The notes: generated by a model not told the origin, from the letters alone. DNA of 64,000 nucleotides from Strix aluco (GCF_031877795.1 NC_133942.1:2790001-2854000); one strand, 5' to 3'; counted from the stretch's first letter, positions 20,855-34,400 are shown. Translations and numbers: made by a program.

Positions 20855-21529
20855 TCAGCCCCCCCGCAGCTGGTCGCTGCCCCCGCGGGCCTCGGCCCGG
20901 CGCTGGCGGAGCCGCTGGAGGCGGGGGGGTGCGGGCAGGCGGGCGGCCTCGCGCTGCCCACGCACCGGCAGCGGCAGCGGGGCCAGGCGGGGCGCAGCGT
21001 CCCTGGGGGGCAATGGGGCGGTCAGGGGTAGCCCCCAGGGAGCCCCCCCACACCTGCCCCGAGGCAGCCCCCACAAATCCCCACACACAAACCCCCACAG
21101 GGGCGTTTCACGGACCCACCAGAGACACCCCCGACCCCACAGAGACAACCCCCCGACCCCATAGATTCCCCCCCCCAGCCCCACAGATCCCCCCTCCCAG
21201 CCCAGTAGAGATACCCCTGGCCCCACAGATCCCCTGTAGCCCCCCAGAGACCCTCCCCAGCCATACAGAGACACCCCCCCCCAACCCCACAGATCCCCCC
21301 TCAGCCCCCCAGAGAACACCCCAGCCCCACAGCGACCCCCTCTCAGACCCACAGAGCCCCACACCCCCCCCCCCCCCCCCCCGACGGCCATGGCCCCCAC
21401 CAGGGCAGCCCCACGTGGAGGTACAGGAACTGGAGGAAGTTTTGCACCAGCCCCACGGGGGTGTAGGCCCCCAGCCCCAATTCCTCCAGCCACTCCTCTC
21501 CCTCCACACCCACGGTAGGAGGGGGGGCT
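20855..21529 (-). pseudogene. OXA1L: OXA1L fragment (two exons)
   Basis: Two minus-strand exons match the mitochondrial inner-membrane insertase OXA1L. The first (about 21,528-21,401) encodes LEELGLGAYTPVGLVQNFL and HVGLPWW, the segment before the first transmembrane helix. The second (21,002 down to a stop at 20,855) encodes LPVRGQREAARLPAPPRLQ, matching the VTGQREAARI loop of the family. The conserved helix between them is incomplete; the G/C runs after GLPWW appear one base short for the family frame. The second exon runs into a stop with no usable donor, and all downstream membrane exons are missing because the CpG island and RNF31 follow. A C19 run and CCCCACAGA-type repeats (21,060-21,382) fill the intron. 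I call it a truncated copy. Confidence 0.7.
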
Positions 21530-21583
21530 CTGCCCCACAGCTGCGGGGGGGGAAACCGAACACACAGCAGGGGGGGTCCAGAC

Positions 21584-22055
21584 TGAAACGAAGAAATTCA
21601 CTCAACAGTCAGAATCCGATATAACCGTTCAGCAGGAATTCTTTATCAGCAGCGCTGGGGTCGCCCTGGGGATTCTCCACCATAAGGGCTCCCACCAACT
21701 AGCGGGGGGCATCAGTTTACGCACACACAAATCATACATATTCATTAATTTCCTGGAAAGGGGTGTCTTATGATAATGAGTTCCCGGGATTCATTTACAC
21801 AGTCTGAGCATGCGTAGTGAAAATAGAGTGAGGGGCTTCGGTGGTCGTGGTCTTCATCACGGTGTCGGCTCTTTCCGGAGCACGTGCTGTGAGGTAAGGT
21901 CCAGGTGTCTTGTTCCTAAATCAGCAAGATCACCCTCCCTCGATGGTATCTCTGGGTGCTTTTGTTGGAGTTCCCCTTATCTCAGCTTGCCCAAGTGCCC
22001 ACTGAAGGCTGCTATCAGTGAGTTATATGGGGAGCGTTTTACTTTTGTCTAGACA
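21584..22055 (-). mobile_element. Solo LTR, avian ERV
   Basis: On the minus strand it starts TGTCTAGACAAAAGTAAAA, like the LTR at 2,378-2,854, shares the TTAATGAATATGTATGATTT stretch, and ends near GTTTCA with a degraded poly(A) region (CTGATAAAGAATTC). The target-site duplication is not clear, so the right end on the plus strand is firmer than the left. Confidence 0.55.
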
Positions 22056-22254
22056 GACAAAGAGGCCGAGGGAACACAGCTGAGGAGTCACTGGGCAACA
22101 AACACAAGCAAAACTTGCCTGCATCACAGTTTAGACTTAGCCAGAAATTCACTGGTTTGAGCCCTTTCAAGACCCACAGCGGGTTCTGTTTGCCCCATGG
22201 TGGCTGTGGGGGATGGGGAAGCTGCCTGGGAGGGGGAGGAGAAGGAGGGTTATA

Positions 22255-22560
22255 GGGGGGTCTGACCCACAGTCCCCCCACCTCGAGCCCCCACCCTACC
22301 CCTGCCCTAGAACCCTCAATCTGCCCCCCTAGACCCTCAATCTGCCCGCCCAGAGCCCCTGTCCTGCGGCCCTCCCAGAGCCTCAATCTGCCCCCCAGAC
22401 CCCCAACGTGCTCTCCCAGAGCCCCTGTCCTGCTCTGTGCCCCCTCCAGACCCCCAATCTGCACCCCCAGACCCCCAGTGTGCCCTCCCAAAATCCCTGT
22501 CCTGCGGCCCCCCCTGAGCCCCCAATCTGTCCCCCAAACCCTCTGTCCCCCCCTCACCTG
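22255..22560. repeat. C-rich minisatellite, about 65-base unit
   Basis: Imperfect tandem copies containing CCTGTCCTGCGGCC, CCCCCAATCTG and CCCAGACCCC. The long minus-strand glycine-rich frame across it is a repeat artefact. Confidence 0.65.
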
Positions 22561-22909
22561 GGCATCTCCAGGCCCAGAGGGGCCCCCGCAGTGTCTGGGC
22601 AGGGGAAGCAAAGGGGCAGGGGGGCGCACATGAAATCACAGCCCCCCACATGACATCATCAGCACCCACCCCTCCCACCCCCAGGGGCAAAGCCCTCCCT
22701 CTGCAGAGCCCCAGCACGGCCGTGACATCACCACGGAGGGCAACACTCGCAAGGGAGAAGTGGCGGAGGAGCATAACGCCACCACCGGCCATGATGTCAT
22801 TATAGACTTTAAAAAAAACCAAAACAAAACCAGGAAATGACCCCTACTAGGTCCTGCCCCTCCTCGTCACTGTCTCCACCTGGCTTGTCCTCGAGGTGTG
22901 GTGGGACGG

Positions 22910-23075
22910 GGGTGTTTGGGTAGGATCTACCCAAATGTGGGGGGGTGGGGAATATGGGAGGTTTGTGTAGGACCTACAGGTGGGGGACATGGGGGTTTTG
23001 GTAGGACCTACAGAAATGTGTGGGGTTGGGGCACACAGAGGGGTTTGGGTAGGACCTACAGAAATGCAGGTGGCA
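22910..23075. repeat. Tandem repeat with palindromic GTAGGACCTAC core
   Basis: Four imperfect copies, 45-60 bases apart, of a unit centred on GTAGG-A-CCTAC (GGTAGGATCTACC in the first), followed by AAATGTGGGGG-type sequence. The core is a perfect odd palindrome in three copies. Confidence 0.7.
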
Positions 23076-26000
23076 CCAGTGCAGTGAAGGTAGAACCCAG
23101 CTCTTGGGGTCACCACCCCTGAGAGCCCTGTGCAGCCCAGGGACATGGAGGCTGCTGCAGGCACAGAGCAGGAGATGGGCTGGGGCAGCTCTTGGGCTGC
23201 GTGGGAGGGGCAGTCGCTGCAGGGAGTTGCAGAGGTTTGGGGTTTTTTCTTGTGGTGTGGGAACAGTTTCCGTGTGTTACAGACACCCAGTGCCCCCTGC
23301 TTAGAGTGACAAGCGTTCTCCTTCCCATCAGCTCTTCAGTGACGCATCGAACCAGCAGCTGCTCACCCACAGAATTCAGATTTCCTGGGTGACGTCGCGG
23401 GAGAACTGGAGGTAAGAAAGGCTCCACTTCCTGCGCTGCTCCGGGGTCATTCTCAGCTCTGCTCTTTTTTCCCTCGGGGAAAGCAGAGCCTGGGGCAGAG
23501 GGTAAAACTCTGCAGGCGTGGGAAGCTTGGCCTTGTGCTGGTGACCCACGGGGTTTGTGTGCTGCTGGTGTCTGGGGTGGAAGGGCTGAGGTGGGGACCC
23601 TCTGAAGAGCCCACGCTGCCCCAGACCCAATCTGACAGACCCACAGCAGAGTGCAGCTGTTGCTTTCGTACTTCTCGGCAGCTCTTTGTCCTGCTCCTTC
23701 CCAGAGCTTTGACCTGCAGGAGGAGGGTGACAGTCTGTTGGGGGAAGAGGAGCTGCCCTGAAGAGAAGCCCCCGTCTGCCTCAGCCCTGCACCCTGGGAC
23801 TGTTCTTCCCTCTGCTCTGGATCTCGGGGGCTACTCAGAGCTGCCCTTGGCAGAGTGAATCTTCTCAGGCCCCGAGAGCTCTGGGGATGTCGTTACTGCA
23901 GGTTTCTTCAAGGCAAAGCTGGCCAGGAGAGAGAAGCCCTGTTTGGGCCTGCAGGGCAGGGTCCTGCCAAGATGCTTTAATGGTACCTACTGGAGAGAAC
24001 AATCACTAAATAACTTTTTGTGTAAAGCTTTGAGCTCGCGTGCTGCTGCCCTTCTGTCAGCAGGCAGCCCAGTTACTGTCCAGTGCCAGTCCAGCTGCCA
24101 GCCCTCGCCATCGCCTTCACAGCCAGCGCTGCCTCTGCCCATCATGATCTCTGCTGCAGAGTTTCTCTGGGTTTCCTTCCCCATTCTGTCAGGGAGCAGC
24201 CAGGGCACCGCTGAGCACGGGGGATTTCCCCTTTCAGTGCCCCTAGAGCTGAATCTGGGGGACTCACCCCAGGAGGTTTCTCCTGTCATGCAGTTTCAAA
24301 CTGTGAGTTGCTGTCAGCCATTTACCTTACCTGACTGTAAGCTTCCCTCAATGTGCAGGGTATGCCCTCACCTACTAGTTAATTCTTGAAGCCTTCTGGC
24401 TGTTCCATTCATTTCTTCTTATCTCTGAGGAGAAAACAGCCTCACTCCTCAACCCGTCAAATGGACCCATTGCTCAACTATCAGGATATGTCCCGATCCC
24501 AAAGTGTCAGGTGAATGATTTGTCCCCAGCAAAGATGTCATCTTTCCTGCCAGCTTTTACTGCTGCACCATTAACGTGCTTCAGAAGTGAGTCAGCTGAT
24601 AGAGATGGTGGTGTGAGTATGATCTCTTTCTTGATCCTTCTGCAGAGATGTGTCCGAGCTGAAGGCAGAGCAGATGAGGCGTTCTGGCTCTGTACTTGTA
24701 ACTGCTCCCGCCTGCACTCTGGCGTGCAGCTCTGGGAGCCCGTCAGTCTGGGCAGACCTGTCCTAAAGGGTCAGGCACAGCAGCAAGCGGGACAGGAAAC
24801 AAGCCAGAAGACTTGGGAAGTGATGCCCTTACAAGTCAAGGGGGACCTGGAGAAGAAGGAGCTTCAGGACAGGTAAATGTGGTTTAAACTTTGCTGTTAC
24901 CAGCATTACCTTTTGTGGCTGCTTCTTGGATTCATAGACAGGCTGCGTTCATGTTTCAAACCCACCCGTTCTGCACAGCCTTGTTTCTGTCCCTAGCCAA
25001 GCTATGGCCTTCAACAGCACGGGTAGAAAAACACGTCTGACCCACAGAAGCTTTTGTAAGACAAGACTGGAAAAGAGATCACAGTGTATTGCAGTGTTTT
25101 TGCTGTTACCTGATTGTTGGTGAGAAGTTGAGACCAGCATAAAGAGAGCTGTGTCTCTTGTACAGCCCTTGGTACCCCCAGGGCTGTGCAGAGGAGTTGG
25201 GAGGGATTTGCCCAGGGCCATCCTAAGCCCCTCTGCACTGACAGTTCCTTACCAGACTGAGTGCAGAAGTCCTTTGGGGCAGGAAGGGCCATTTTGCAAC
25301 ATCAGGCATATTAACCTGGAGAGATGAACGCTGCCTTGGCTGTATTTTCTGGGCTGAACTTTCTCTGCTGTGCTTCTGGGAGCTGCTTAGCTCCTCAGCA
25401 GGTGCTGGTGTGCGATGCTTTTGGAATGGCACGTGGACCTTCTCTTCTCAGGGGGACGGAGCTCTCAGCCTTGCTCGTACAGTCTCAGAAGCAGAACGAG
25501 GAGAAGGAGAAGACCGTGAAAACACTTAACGACACTGTGGAGATTCTAGTATGTTTTACCTTTATTTGGGAGATGGCCCAATGGTTGTTCTCCAGCTTTA
25601 GCACAAAGGGGTGTGGTTTCCTCAAGAGAAAGAGCGGTGAGGACGCTGACTGTGTGGGAGCATCAGGCACGTGTGAGTCAGCCCAGGGGCAGGCAGTGGC
25701 GGGGGAGCTGCAGACAGTTCCGGGGGTTGCACCAGTGCTATTCTGCCTGTGACTAGATCTCCAGGGATCAAAGTTCCTTGGAATTGAAGCTTCATAGCAG
25801 CCTGTGAAAACTAGCTGTTGGTCTTTCTCTTCTTAGTTTTTGCAAAGAAGGAATTCAATAGATGTGGGAAGGGATACACTGGAATCACTAGGGCTGAGGC
25901 TTATCAGCACGACGATGCTGTTGAGGCTGGGAATGTGCAGAGGGGAGCAGCTCTTCCCCACTCACCCTTTGCTTATTCTATTCTCAGGAAGCAAGTCTGC

Positions 26001-28544
26001 TAGAGAAAGAATATGAAGCTTCATTGACTGAAAGTGTCAAAGAAGAGAATCTTTCCCTCCAAAAGCTGATAAAAGATATAACAGAGGTGAGTATAGAGTT
26101 GGGACCACATCCCTGTAATTTGATTTAAAAGTACTTGAGGAAGGCAAACGACTGGCCCAGGGAATAGATAGATGTTTTATACTGTCTGTGTTAACTGCCA
26201 CTGGCTGTTTAATTATTATACCACTTTTCTGACATCAAACCTGCTATAACTGCTGAGTTGGCTGTCCTGTGACACTTGAGCTAAGTCACTAGAAGTTTCC
26301 GTACCTTTGCCTTTCCCGTAAGGTCTCTATTTGACTGTGCTTTATGAGTTGGCTGCTTGACAGTTGTGTTCTAGCGTTGTCTGGAGGCTTCTCCCACCTC
26401 CTTGAGCAATGACTCTGTTGTTCTTTAGATTTTTATAAAAGGTCACTGACTGAATCAATGCACTTGCCAACTCTGCTCCTTCACTCTGCATTCACTGACC
26501 ATTATTATCTCCCCAGAATTGCAACTGCTTTAACTGTTTAGGGCTAACTTTAGCTTAGTCCTAAACCTCACTCTAGGGAGGGGGGTTTAATCATCAGATC
26601 TTTTACACAGCTTCTCACAAAGTCAGTTCTTTCCCCTTATGTAGTCATTTTTATCCTCTTGTGCTACTGCTCAGAATAAACATTAGCTTTTTCATTGCTG
26701 TTTTCCAGTATTCATCAGCTTCCTTCTTCCCTGGGTAGCATTAATATTTCCTTTCATTGCTATTTCCAGTGTTGACCTGGTGCTCCTCGTCTCTGTGGCT
26801 CTAAGAAGCTGAAGGAGACTAAAATCATTCATGAGAGCTTCAAGAAACTGAGTGTTCAGGCAGCCTCCAGCCACTTCACACTTGTTTCTTCTTGTTTGTA
26901 GTAGCTGTATTCAGAAACCCCTGGAGCACTTGTGACCGCAGGGACAAAACTTCTTTGTTGACTGAAGAAATGAGAGAATTGAGTTTTTAATGCCTCTAGG
27001 GTGAAGTGGGAGAAAAGGAGAAATAGACAAAGAAAATCCAGTAGAATGAGCAGAGAGTAACAGCTTGATGTGGGCTTTCAGGTGGTGTTAGATGAATGTG
27101 CCAGCACGGTCACTGACAGCTCCCAGCAGGCAGAGTCTGGCAACATCCTCTCTTGTCTGAGCTCCGTTGGTGCAGAGCGTGCCTTTGTGTTGGTTCAGGA
27201 AGCGCTGGCAAGGAGGAGAGGAGCAGCACAGGTGAGAATTTCTCCTTGTCTTCGCCACTGGCCGCAGGCTCAGCTGCTGATGCCTTGCTTATCTTGAAAC
27301 CTTTCCATTCACTTAGCCAGTTTCTTTCTAGCCATCCCACTCTTGGTACTATATCGCCTCACCAGTCTCACCAGCTCTGTGTTCTGCTGCTTTTCTCTCT
27401 TTGATCTCCACCCCCTCATCACAACTTTTGCCTTCAGGTGAGCTGTCTCGCTGCTTACTTCTCTCACAGCTATCAGGAGCCATCTTCCCTGCTCCTTATT
27501 GCTTGTTTGTGCTTTTCCCTGCCCATTCCTTGCAGGCCCTAAAAGAGCTCTCTGCCAGGCAGGACTCTATCAGTTTCCTGCTGCACCAGCACAGGCAGCA
27601 GGAAGAGAAGTGCAGGAAGCTGCAGCAAAGCCTCAAGCAACTGGAGCAGGAATGCCAGACGGCCAGCAGCCACCAGCAGCACCTGCAGTCTCTGGTAGAA
27701 GCACTCAGAAGGTGAGTGTTCCCTCCTCCTCCTGCGGTCTGGAGGCAATCTGCTTCCAGTTCTGGCAGTTCAGAGGTGTTATGGGCAAAGAACTCGCCTG
27801 CCCTCCCCATGTATGCCCCTGTTTGGCACTTCAGCATCCTCCTGTCACTGCTTTTCCTGCTCTACTGTGAATCCTAAGGCTGTCTTGGAGACTCAGAGTG
27901 ATGTTGGAATACGAGATGCCTCCCTCTCGATGTGCTGCTTCTCTGAATTCTGTTCTTTGGGGCCCTTTCCTAGCCACGGCTTCTCAGTGAACGAAGACAA
28001 AAGCCTGCCTGCCTTCCTCTGTCCCTCTCCAGTGACCTTGTGAGGGGAAGGGCAAGTTCTTCCTTACCGTGCTGCCCACAGCGCCAGCCTGGAGTGACTG
28101 AAATGGGATCCGTGACTCTTCAGGCCTGTTCATTCTTCTGTCTGAGCCTTGTCTCTGCAGTGACTGTGCAAACCTCGAGAAAACCAGGGCAGAGCTACAG
28201 CAACAGCTTGGAGAGATGGAGCAAGAAGCCTCGTGTCTGTGTCAGAGTAACACTGAGCTGCAGCTGAGGGAAGATGCAGCCCAGGGGGAGAGGGTGGAGC
28301 AGCAGCAGAGGATGGAGAGAGCGCGTCGTGACCAGGAGCTCCTGTGAGCATTAAAGCTTCCTCTGGGCAGGGGTGGGCGCTGCCGGACGGTGGGAGGCCC
28401 CCCTAAAAGAATGGATTTTGTCTGCTCAGCATGTGTAGCACAGACTGGTGAAGGGAGCACGTGGGCAGGGCTGGCTCCCTGCTGACACACAGCAGAGCTG
28501 CCTGTTTGTACTTTATCTTTATGGCCCTTGAAAAAAATCATTCC

Positions 28545-28826
28545 AAAGCTGACCAGAGTAGTTGATGACAGGCCTAAGGTGAAACAAGAGAGGTTCAGGC
28601 TGGATTTAAGGAGAACAAAAAATGGAACCATGAGGGCAATCCTGCAGCAGAACAGGTTGCTCAGAAAGGTTGTGCAGATTCCATCCCTGGGAATCTGGAA
28701 GCCCCAGGTGGATTGAGCCTTGAGCAACCTGGACTGATCCCATAGCTGACCCCAGGTGCTTTGAGCTGAAGATTGGGCTAGAGGCCTCCTGGGGTCCCTG
28801 CCAGCCTGAATCATCCTGTCATCTTA
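28545..28826 (+). mobile_element. CR1 LINE 3' end (older subfamily) in CEP250 intron
   Basis: Shows GAGGTTCAGGCTGGATTTAA, GGTTGCTCAGAAAGGTTGTG, CATCCCTGGGAATCTGGAAG and GGGCTAGAGGCCTCCTGGGG, the 3' end of a CR1 subfamily, terminating in a degraded ATCATCCTGTCATCTTATG tail. Confidence 0.75.
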
Positions 28827-30789
28827 TGGTTATTGGATTGGAAATTCATACAGATCTCCCCACATACATTGCAGGCTCTTTCATCGTTTTGTTGCCGCAG
28901 GCAAGAATAATGGAGAGAATGTTAATCTGGACTTTAAAAGTCTGTGTTATGCAAAGAAGAACTTTGGAAAGTCTGGTATCTAATGTATCAAAAAGGAGAG
29001 AGAGAGCTAACAGGCAGGAAGCTGTTGAGAGCACCTGAACTTTTTGGAAACCTGTGATTTCTGGAAGCTTGTTTTACTTTCTCAATGATGAATGTTTCAC
29101 CTGGGTCAGTGACAAAGACTGATGCAGCGCTAGGCAGGAAGTTACAGCATTCTTTAGGGGTAAATAGAAAGCTGTTGCAAATCGTTCCAACTGCCATATC
29201 TCAGAAATAGTATGTAATCTTGGTTTTGGAAATGAGAATGTTTTTACATTAAAACCCCTTCTCATAGGCTGAAGGACTTAGCTGCACTTGAAGCAAAACA
29301 TTCTTTATTAGAGAGTGAGCTGGTAGTTGCAAGGGAGACACTGGAGGAATCGCACCTTCAGAGGGATCTGCTGAAGCAAGAGGAACATGAGCTTACCGTG
29401 GCCCTGGAGAAGGTATGGTCACCTTATTCCTAGCAGAACTTGTGGGAGAGGGAGTTGTGATAGCAAGACCAGCACAGGTGCCGTTTCTGTCAGCAGAAGA
29501 CAGTGACAGTGTTGTTCTCCTCCTTGGAAAAGGGTGATCAGACCACACAGGCTCCTTGGTGCAGTCAGTCCCCACGTGGTTATTGGGAGCGCTGGGCTGG
29601 GGGTGTGTCAGAGACACCAAAGGGGATCTGGAGTCGCTGCTTAAAGTCAAGGATTTTCTTGTCTTTGCTTTCATGTTGTTCTTTTGTCTCTTCAGGGAGA
29701 GCAGTCAGTGGCAGAGTTGAGAGGGGCTCAGAATAAGCCGAGTGCTGAAGGAGCTGTTCTACACGTTGCAGCAGCGCAGATGAGCAGTGTCAGTGAAGCT
29801 CTTGCACTGGATAAAGTGCGACTGAACAAACTTGTGTCGCAGGTGAGCAGTTGCCAAAGATCTTGCCAAGTGTTCGTCTGCAGCTGCTGCTGCTTTTCAG
29901 ACTTCTTGCCTTCAGACGTATGACTGCCTGAATATGGAAATGTTCCTTTTTCTGTCGAAGCCAAACCTTCTCCATGGTAAATCTCACTGTATTTCATTTC
30001 CTCTGTGCTTCTGTGACTGCAGCTGGAGCAAGAGAATGAAGTTCTGTCGGGTAAAGTGGCTGAGCTGGAGAGAGTAAGGATCTCTGACCAGGAGAAGCTG
30101 AGCTTGTGTGAAAGAACAAATGAAGAGCTTGGTGCAGAGAAAGCCCACCTGGAGCAGCTGCTGAAGAAAGTGGAGGAGCAACGGGAGGGGCTGCAGGAAG
30201 AGCTGAGGATACTGGCAGAGGAGAAGGCAGAAACCCAAGAGCAGCTCAGTCAGGTGAGACCAAACACCTGGTGCTTTCCGGGTGGGCTTTTGGCTGCTCG
30301 GCTCGGTGAAGCTCAGTCTGTTGGATTCTGTGGTGGTTTTGTCAAGGAGACACTTGGTAGTGCTGGAGGTCAGCAGCTTTGTTTACTGCCTTTTGGAAAT
30401 GTGCTGATGGCTGGCAGAGCTGTTCTGCAATTCTCTCAGTTGTCCTCTGCTGCTACAGATGACGTCAATCCACCTGCCTGTGGTGGCCTCTCTTTTGGCT
30501 TTTGATAAGCTGCAGAGATGATTTGTCTTGCCCATGAATCTGAGTGAGGCTGCTGCTCTCCCATGTGGCAAAAGAAGCAAACAGCGTAGCTCTTCACCCT
30601 TTTTCTGAGTCAAAAAACCATGGGGTTGCATGTTTCTATTTATGCTTTTTGTTGTGAATCTGCAGCTTTCAAAACTCCATTTGTTGGAGCCTGGAGAGCG
30701 GGACAAAGCTGCAGGTCAGTGTCTGCTGTCTTGTACTGCTAAGAACGGGAATGAGATCCTGAAATTGTTGAAATTGTATTTTAAGACAT

Positions 30790-31497
30790 ACATGCAACTT
30801 TGTGGCTGGAAATATGCCTGGGGGAAAAGGACCTGGGGGTGCTGGTCAGCAGCTGGCTGATTATGAGCTGGCAGTGTGCCCAGGTGGCCAAGAAGGCCAA
30901 TGGCATCCTGGCTTGTGTCAGAACTAGTGTGGCCAGCAGGACTAGGGCAGGGTTGTCCCCCTGTGCTCGGCACTGGTGAGGCCGCACCTCGATTACTGTG
31001 TTCAGTTTTGGGCCCCTCACTCCAAAAAGGCCGTTGAATGACTCGAGCGTGTCCAGAGAAGGGCAACGGAGCTGGTGCAGGGTCTGGAGCACAGGTCTGA
31101 TGGGGAGCGGCTGAGGGACCTGGGGGGGTTTAGTCTGGAGAAGAGGAGGCTGAGGGGAGACCTCATGGCCCTCTACAACTCCCTGAGAGGTTGTAGCAAG
31201 GTGGGTGTCGGTCTCTTTTCCCAAGTAACAAGCAATAGGATGAGAGAAAAAGGACTCAAGTTGCACCAGGGGAGGTTTAGGTTGGATATTAGGAAAAATT
31301 TCTTCCTGGAAAGGGTTGTCAGGCCTTGGAACAGGCTGCCCAGGGAAGCGGTTGAGTCACCATCCCTGGAGGTATTTAAAAGCCGTGTGGATGTGGTGCT
31401 TAGGGACATGGTTAGTGGTGGGCTTGGCAGTGTTGGGTTAACAGTTGGACTTGCTGATCTTAGAGGTCTTTTCCAACCTAAATGGTTCTGATTCTGT
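30790..31497 (+). mobile_element. CR1 LINE 3' region in CEP250 intron
   Basis: About 700 bases covering the end of ORF2 and the 3' UTR: AAAAGGACCTGGGGGTGCTGG, GTGTTCAGTTTTGGGCCCCTCACTCC (both split across positions here), GAGGGGAGACCTCATGGCCCT and GTCTTTTCCAACC, ending in ATGGTTCTGATTCTGTG. The open frame at 31,075-31,491 is the degraded ORF2 end. Confidence 0.85.
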
Positions 31498-34400
31498 GAG
31501 CTGTTAGAGCCTCTTCAGGCTCTGAGGAAGATGAGAAAGAGGTGATCACACAAGACTCTTCACTGGGGACTAACTGATTTTGATACCCTGGAAAAAGAGC
31601 TTGGGAGAATCATGTCACTGAAGGAGAGCAGGGAGTTTGTCATCATTTAAATGTCAGTTTCATGATGTACAATCTTGGATATTATGGGATAACTTTGAGA
31701 GAATTGTTTGTTTCTGAGGGTCTGTTCTCTGTTAGTCAGTCTTGGAGTCCACGGTATGTTTGGCAAATACCCAGCAGAGGTGTTATATTGAAGAAAAAAG
31801 CTAAAAAATCATGGTTAATCTTCAAGTTTGAATACCAGCAAGGTATATTAGACAACTTCTTTGTGTGAAACAAGCAGACAGTGTTGTTGACATGAACTAC
31901 TGTAGGAATAGAGTCACCCCAAGGGCCCAGCATCACCTCATTGCAGGCAATGCACTTGGATCTTTTTCTTTTTTTCCAGAAGGAGAAACCACGTGTATTT
32001 TCACTTTCTTCAGTGAGCAAAGTTGCTTTTGCTCAAACTTTTCTGAAAATTTCCAGCACTGGGATAGATTCTGATAGAACTCCAGTTTGCAAGGTGGCAG
32101 ATCTGGAAGATGCCGTATTTTTGCGTGCAAACACGTAGTCTGGTGTATTTATGTTTGCTGTGAAGGGGCTGTGTGGTCCCAGGCAGCCCAGCGTGGCCTT
32201 ACTCATCACTTCCAAGTTAACAGTCCCAGTGCCTTTTGGCAGCCCAGGGTATTAGCGTGGATGGAGCAGATGCTCTTAAACTTCCAGCCCGCAGTACAGG
32301 AGCTCTTTCTCCTCCAGCCGAGGCAGAAGTGGCACTGGCTGGCTCTGCACAGAACTCCAGAGAAAGGGCTCTAACTGCCTTTTGTCCTGCTGTCAGGTTT
32401 ACCACCAGCAAGAGTCAGCTCGCAGCGGTCTGAGCAGCTGCGCCAGGAGTCCTCTCGCCAGGGGCGTGCACTGGCCCCGGTGTCCAAAGAGAAGGAGTTC
32501 CTGGAGCATGAGGAGGCTGCCCTAGAGGTGCGACTGGCAGCCCTGCAGCGGGACAGACAAGGCCTGTCAGAGCAGCTGGCAGAGGCCAGGTAAGGGCGGG
32601 GAGGAAACCCTAGGCAGGACATTAGGTAATGTCTGTAATTATAAAGGTGGTAATCATTCCATGAGGATTTATTGCATCCTGTGTGCTTTTCAAATGTTTT
32701 CACCTTCCACGGGCAGAAAATGAAAGAATCTTGATCAAAATGAAAAGAAATATACTATGATTTTAATGTTGTTTTCCTGACAGCTCAAACTAGCAAACAT
32801 CTCCTGGGCCTCGGGCTCAGGTTTGTGTCCCCCTGCACATTCCTGTGTGAAGTCCAAAGCAAGGCAGCTTGGCTCTGAGTTGGGTAATAATTAAACCCTG
32901 CAGGCGTTTGCTGAAACTGAAGTTTCTCTCTGGTTTTGGTTTCTTGTTCTGTGCATTTGAACATAGATCTGTCCTTATCAAGTAGTTTGGCTGTCGATGG
33001 CTGTTCCATGCAGACGTTGTGAGTAGGACACTGCCATCTAGGGTGGAGCCAGAGGCTGGTGCTGCAGATCTCGAGGGCCTTCTGGCTGGAAGGTAACTCT
33101 TGTTACTGTGGTGCAGGACCCAGGGCTGGTTACACCAGCAGCTGGGAAACCTCTTTTGAATCCTCACGTCTCTGAGGATTCTTGCCCATCACTGATGTCT
33201 GTGCCCTGTACTCCTCACCACCTGCTGTTTAGAGACAGATGTCGGGGAGAAGTTACACAGGGAAGGAGCAAGATTCTGTCCTTCTGCCTTTCTAAGGTCA
33301 TATGTGACAAGTTCTGCTCAGGAAAAAAAAAAAAAGAGTTGTTTGTCCTCCTTGTAGGTGTTTTTTAGAAGACTCCTGAACTTGCAGAGCTGTACAAATG
33401 ATGTTTTAGACATTGTTTCTCATGTTTCTTGACTTTTACACTGTATTACTCCAAAGTACGTCGTTAGGATGGCTGATAAACACCCATTTTGACTCAGTGT
33501 GTTTCTTGAGAGCTGCTGCTTCTTCTGAGCTCCAGCTTCTCTCATTTGATCCAGCTGAGTTACGTTTGGTCAATTATTGGGCTGTTACTAAACATGTTCA
33601 GCTCCTTTTTAAAAAAATTTTTTAAAAGGGATACATTATTTTTTAAGAAGATAAATCAGTTATGAAGAACCTTTGACAATAGATAAAAATTCAGCAACTG
33701 TTCTTGCCAGATGTTGTTCTCAAGAGCCTTTTGTTGTCACAGTTTTGGACTCGATCTTTTCTGCTCTGTTTTAGAGACTGATTCTATTTATCCTAAAAGG
33801 GAGCATGTTTACTTTGGACTGTCAGAGATTGGCACAATCAGAAATATGTGCTTGTTCTTCTTGAAGATACACCCTCCATTGTCCATCCAAGCAGTGAAAT
33901 TCTACTGCTGTGGTTTTTATGGCACCCCCATCCTAGTGAGGCAGTGCTGTGTGTTGTGGGAACCTGGCACACAGGGCGCTGTGTTAGATCAGGGAGGTCA
34001 CTTCAGCTCCTGGTTCCAGAACCCTCATGTCATACGCAGCGGTTGGTTGAAGTCTGTGGCTGTAAGAATTTGGCTCTGCAGTACTACAGCTTCCATTTTA
34101 ACGAGCAGCAAGTCACTTGGGCTGCTGCCTACTTAGATAGCAACACTTAGAGAAAAGCAGCAAGTTTTTCTCTTGAACTTTCAACAGTTGAAACTGAAGG
34201 CTGCCCGTCTGTCCTTTCAGTGGTCCTTGTTCAGATAAAATCTAGTTCAGGTTTCTTACGAATGCTGCTCCAAGCGAGAGATCCTACTATATCATCTGAT
34301 GTGTTTCTTGAGTCCCTTTTAAATACAAGGAGTCTGGAAAGTTACTTACCTATAGCTACACTGTGAACAGCATTCAAAAAGTCTCGAGTCACCCAGGGAA

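Larger units (their letters stand above)
22056..24645. other. Region between LTR and CEP250 copy; minisatellites, no firm gene
   Basis: Holds two minisatellites (listed separately) and unique sequence. A possible exon at 23,331-23,411 (acceptor CCCATCAG, donor GAG/GTAAGA) reads LFSDASNQQLL and THRIQISW, which I do not recognise. A second short open stretch after CCTTCCCAG at 23,701 encodes SFDLQEEGDSLLGEEELP before a stop. Either could belong to the CEP250 copy or another transcript. Confidence 0.35.

Noticed and set aside
20844-21030. Plus-strand second exon after the 20,544 first exon
   Set aside because: A CAG acceptor exists and a frame is open, but the opposite strand matches OXA1L (GQREAAR), so the plus frame is a shadow.
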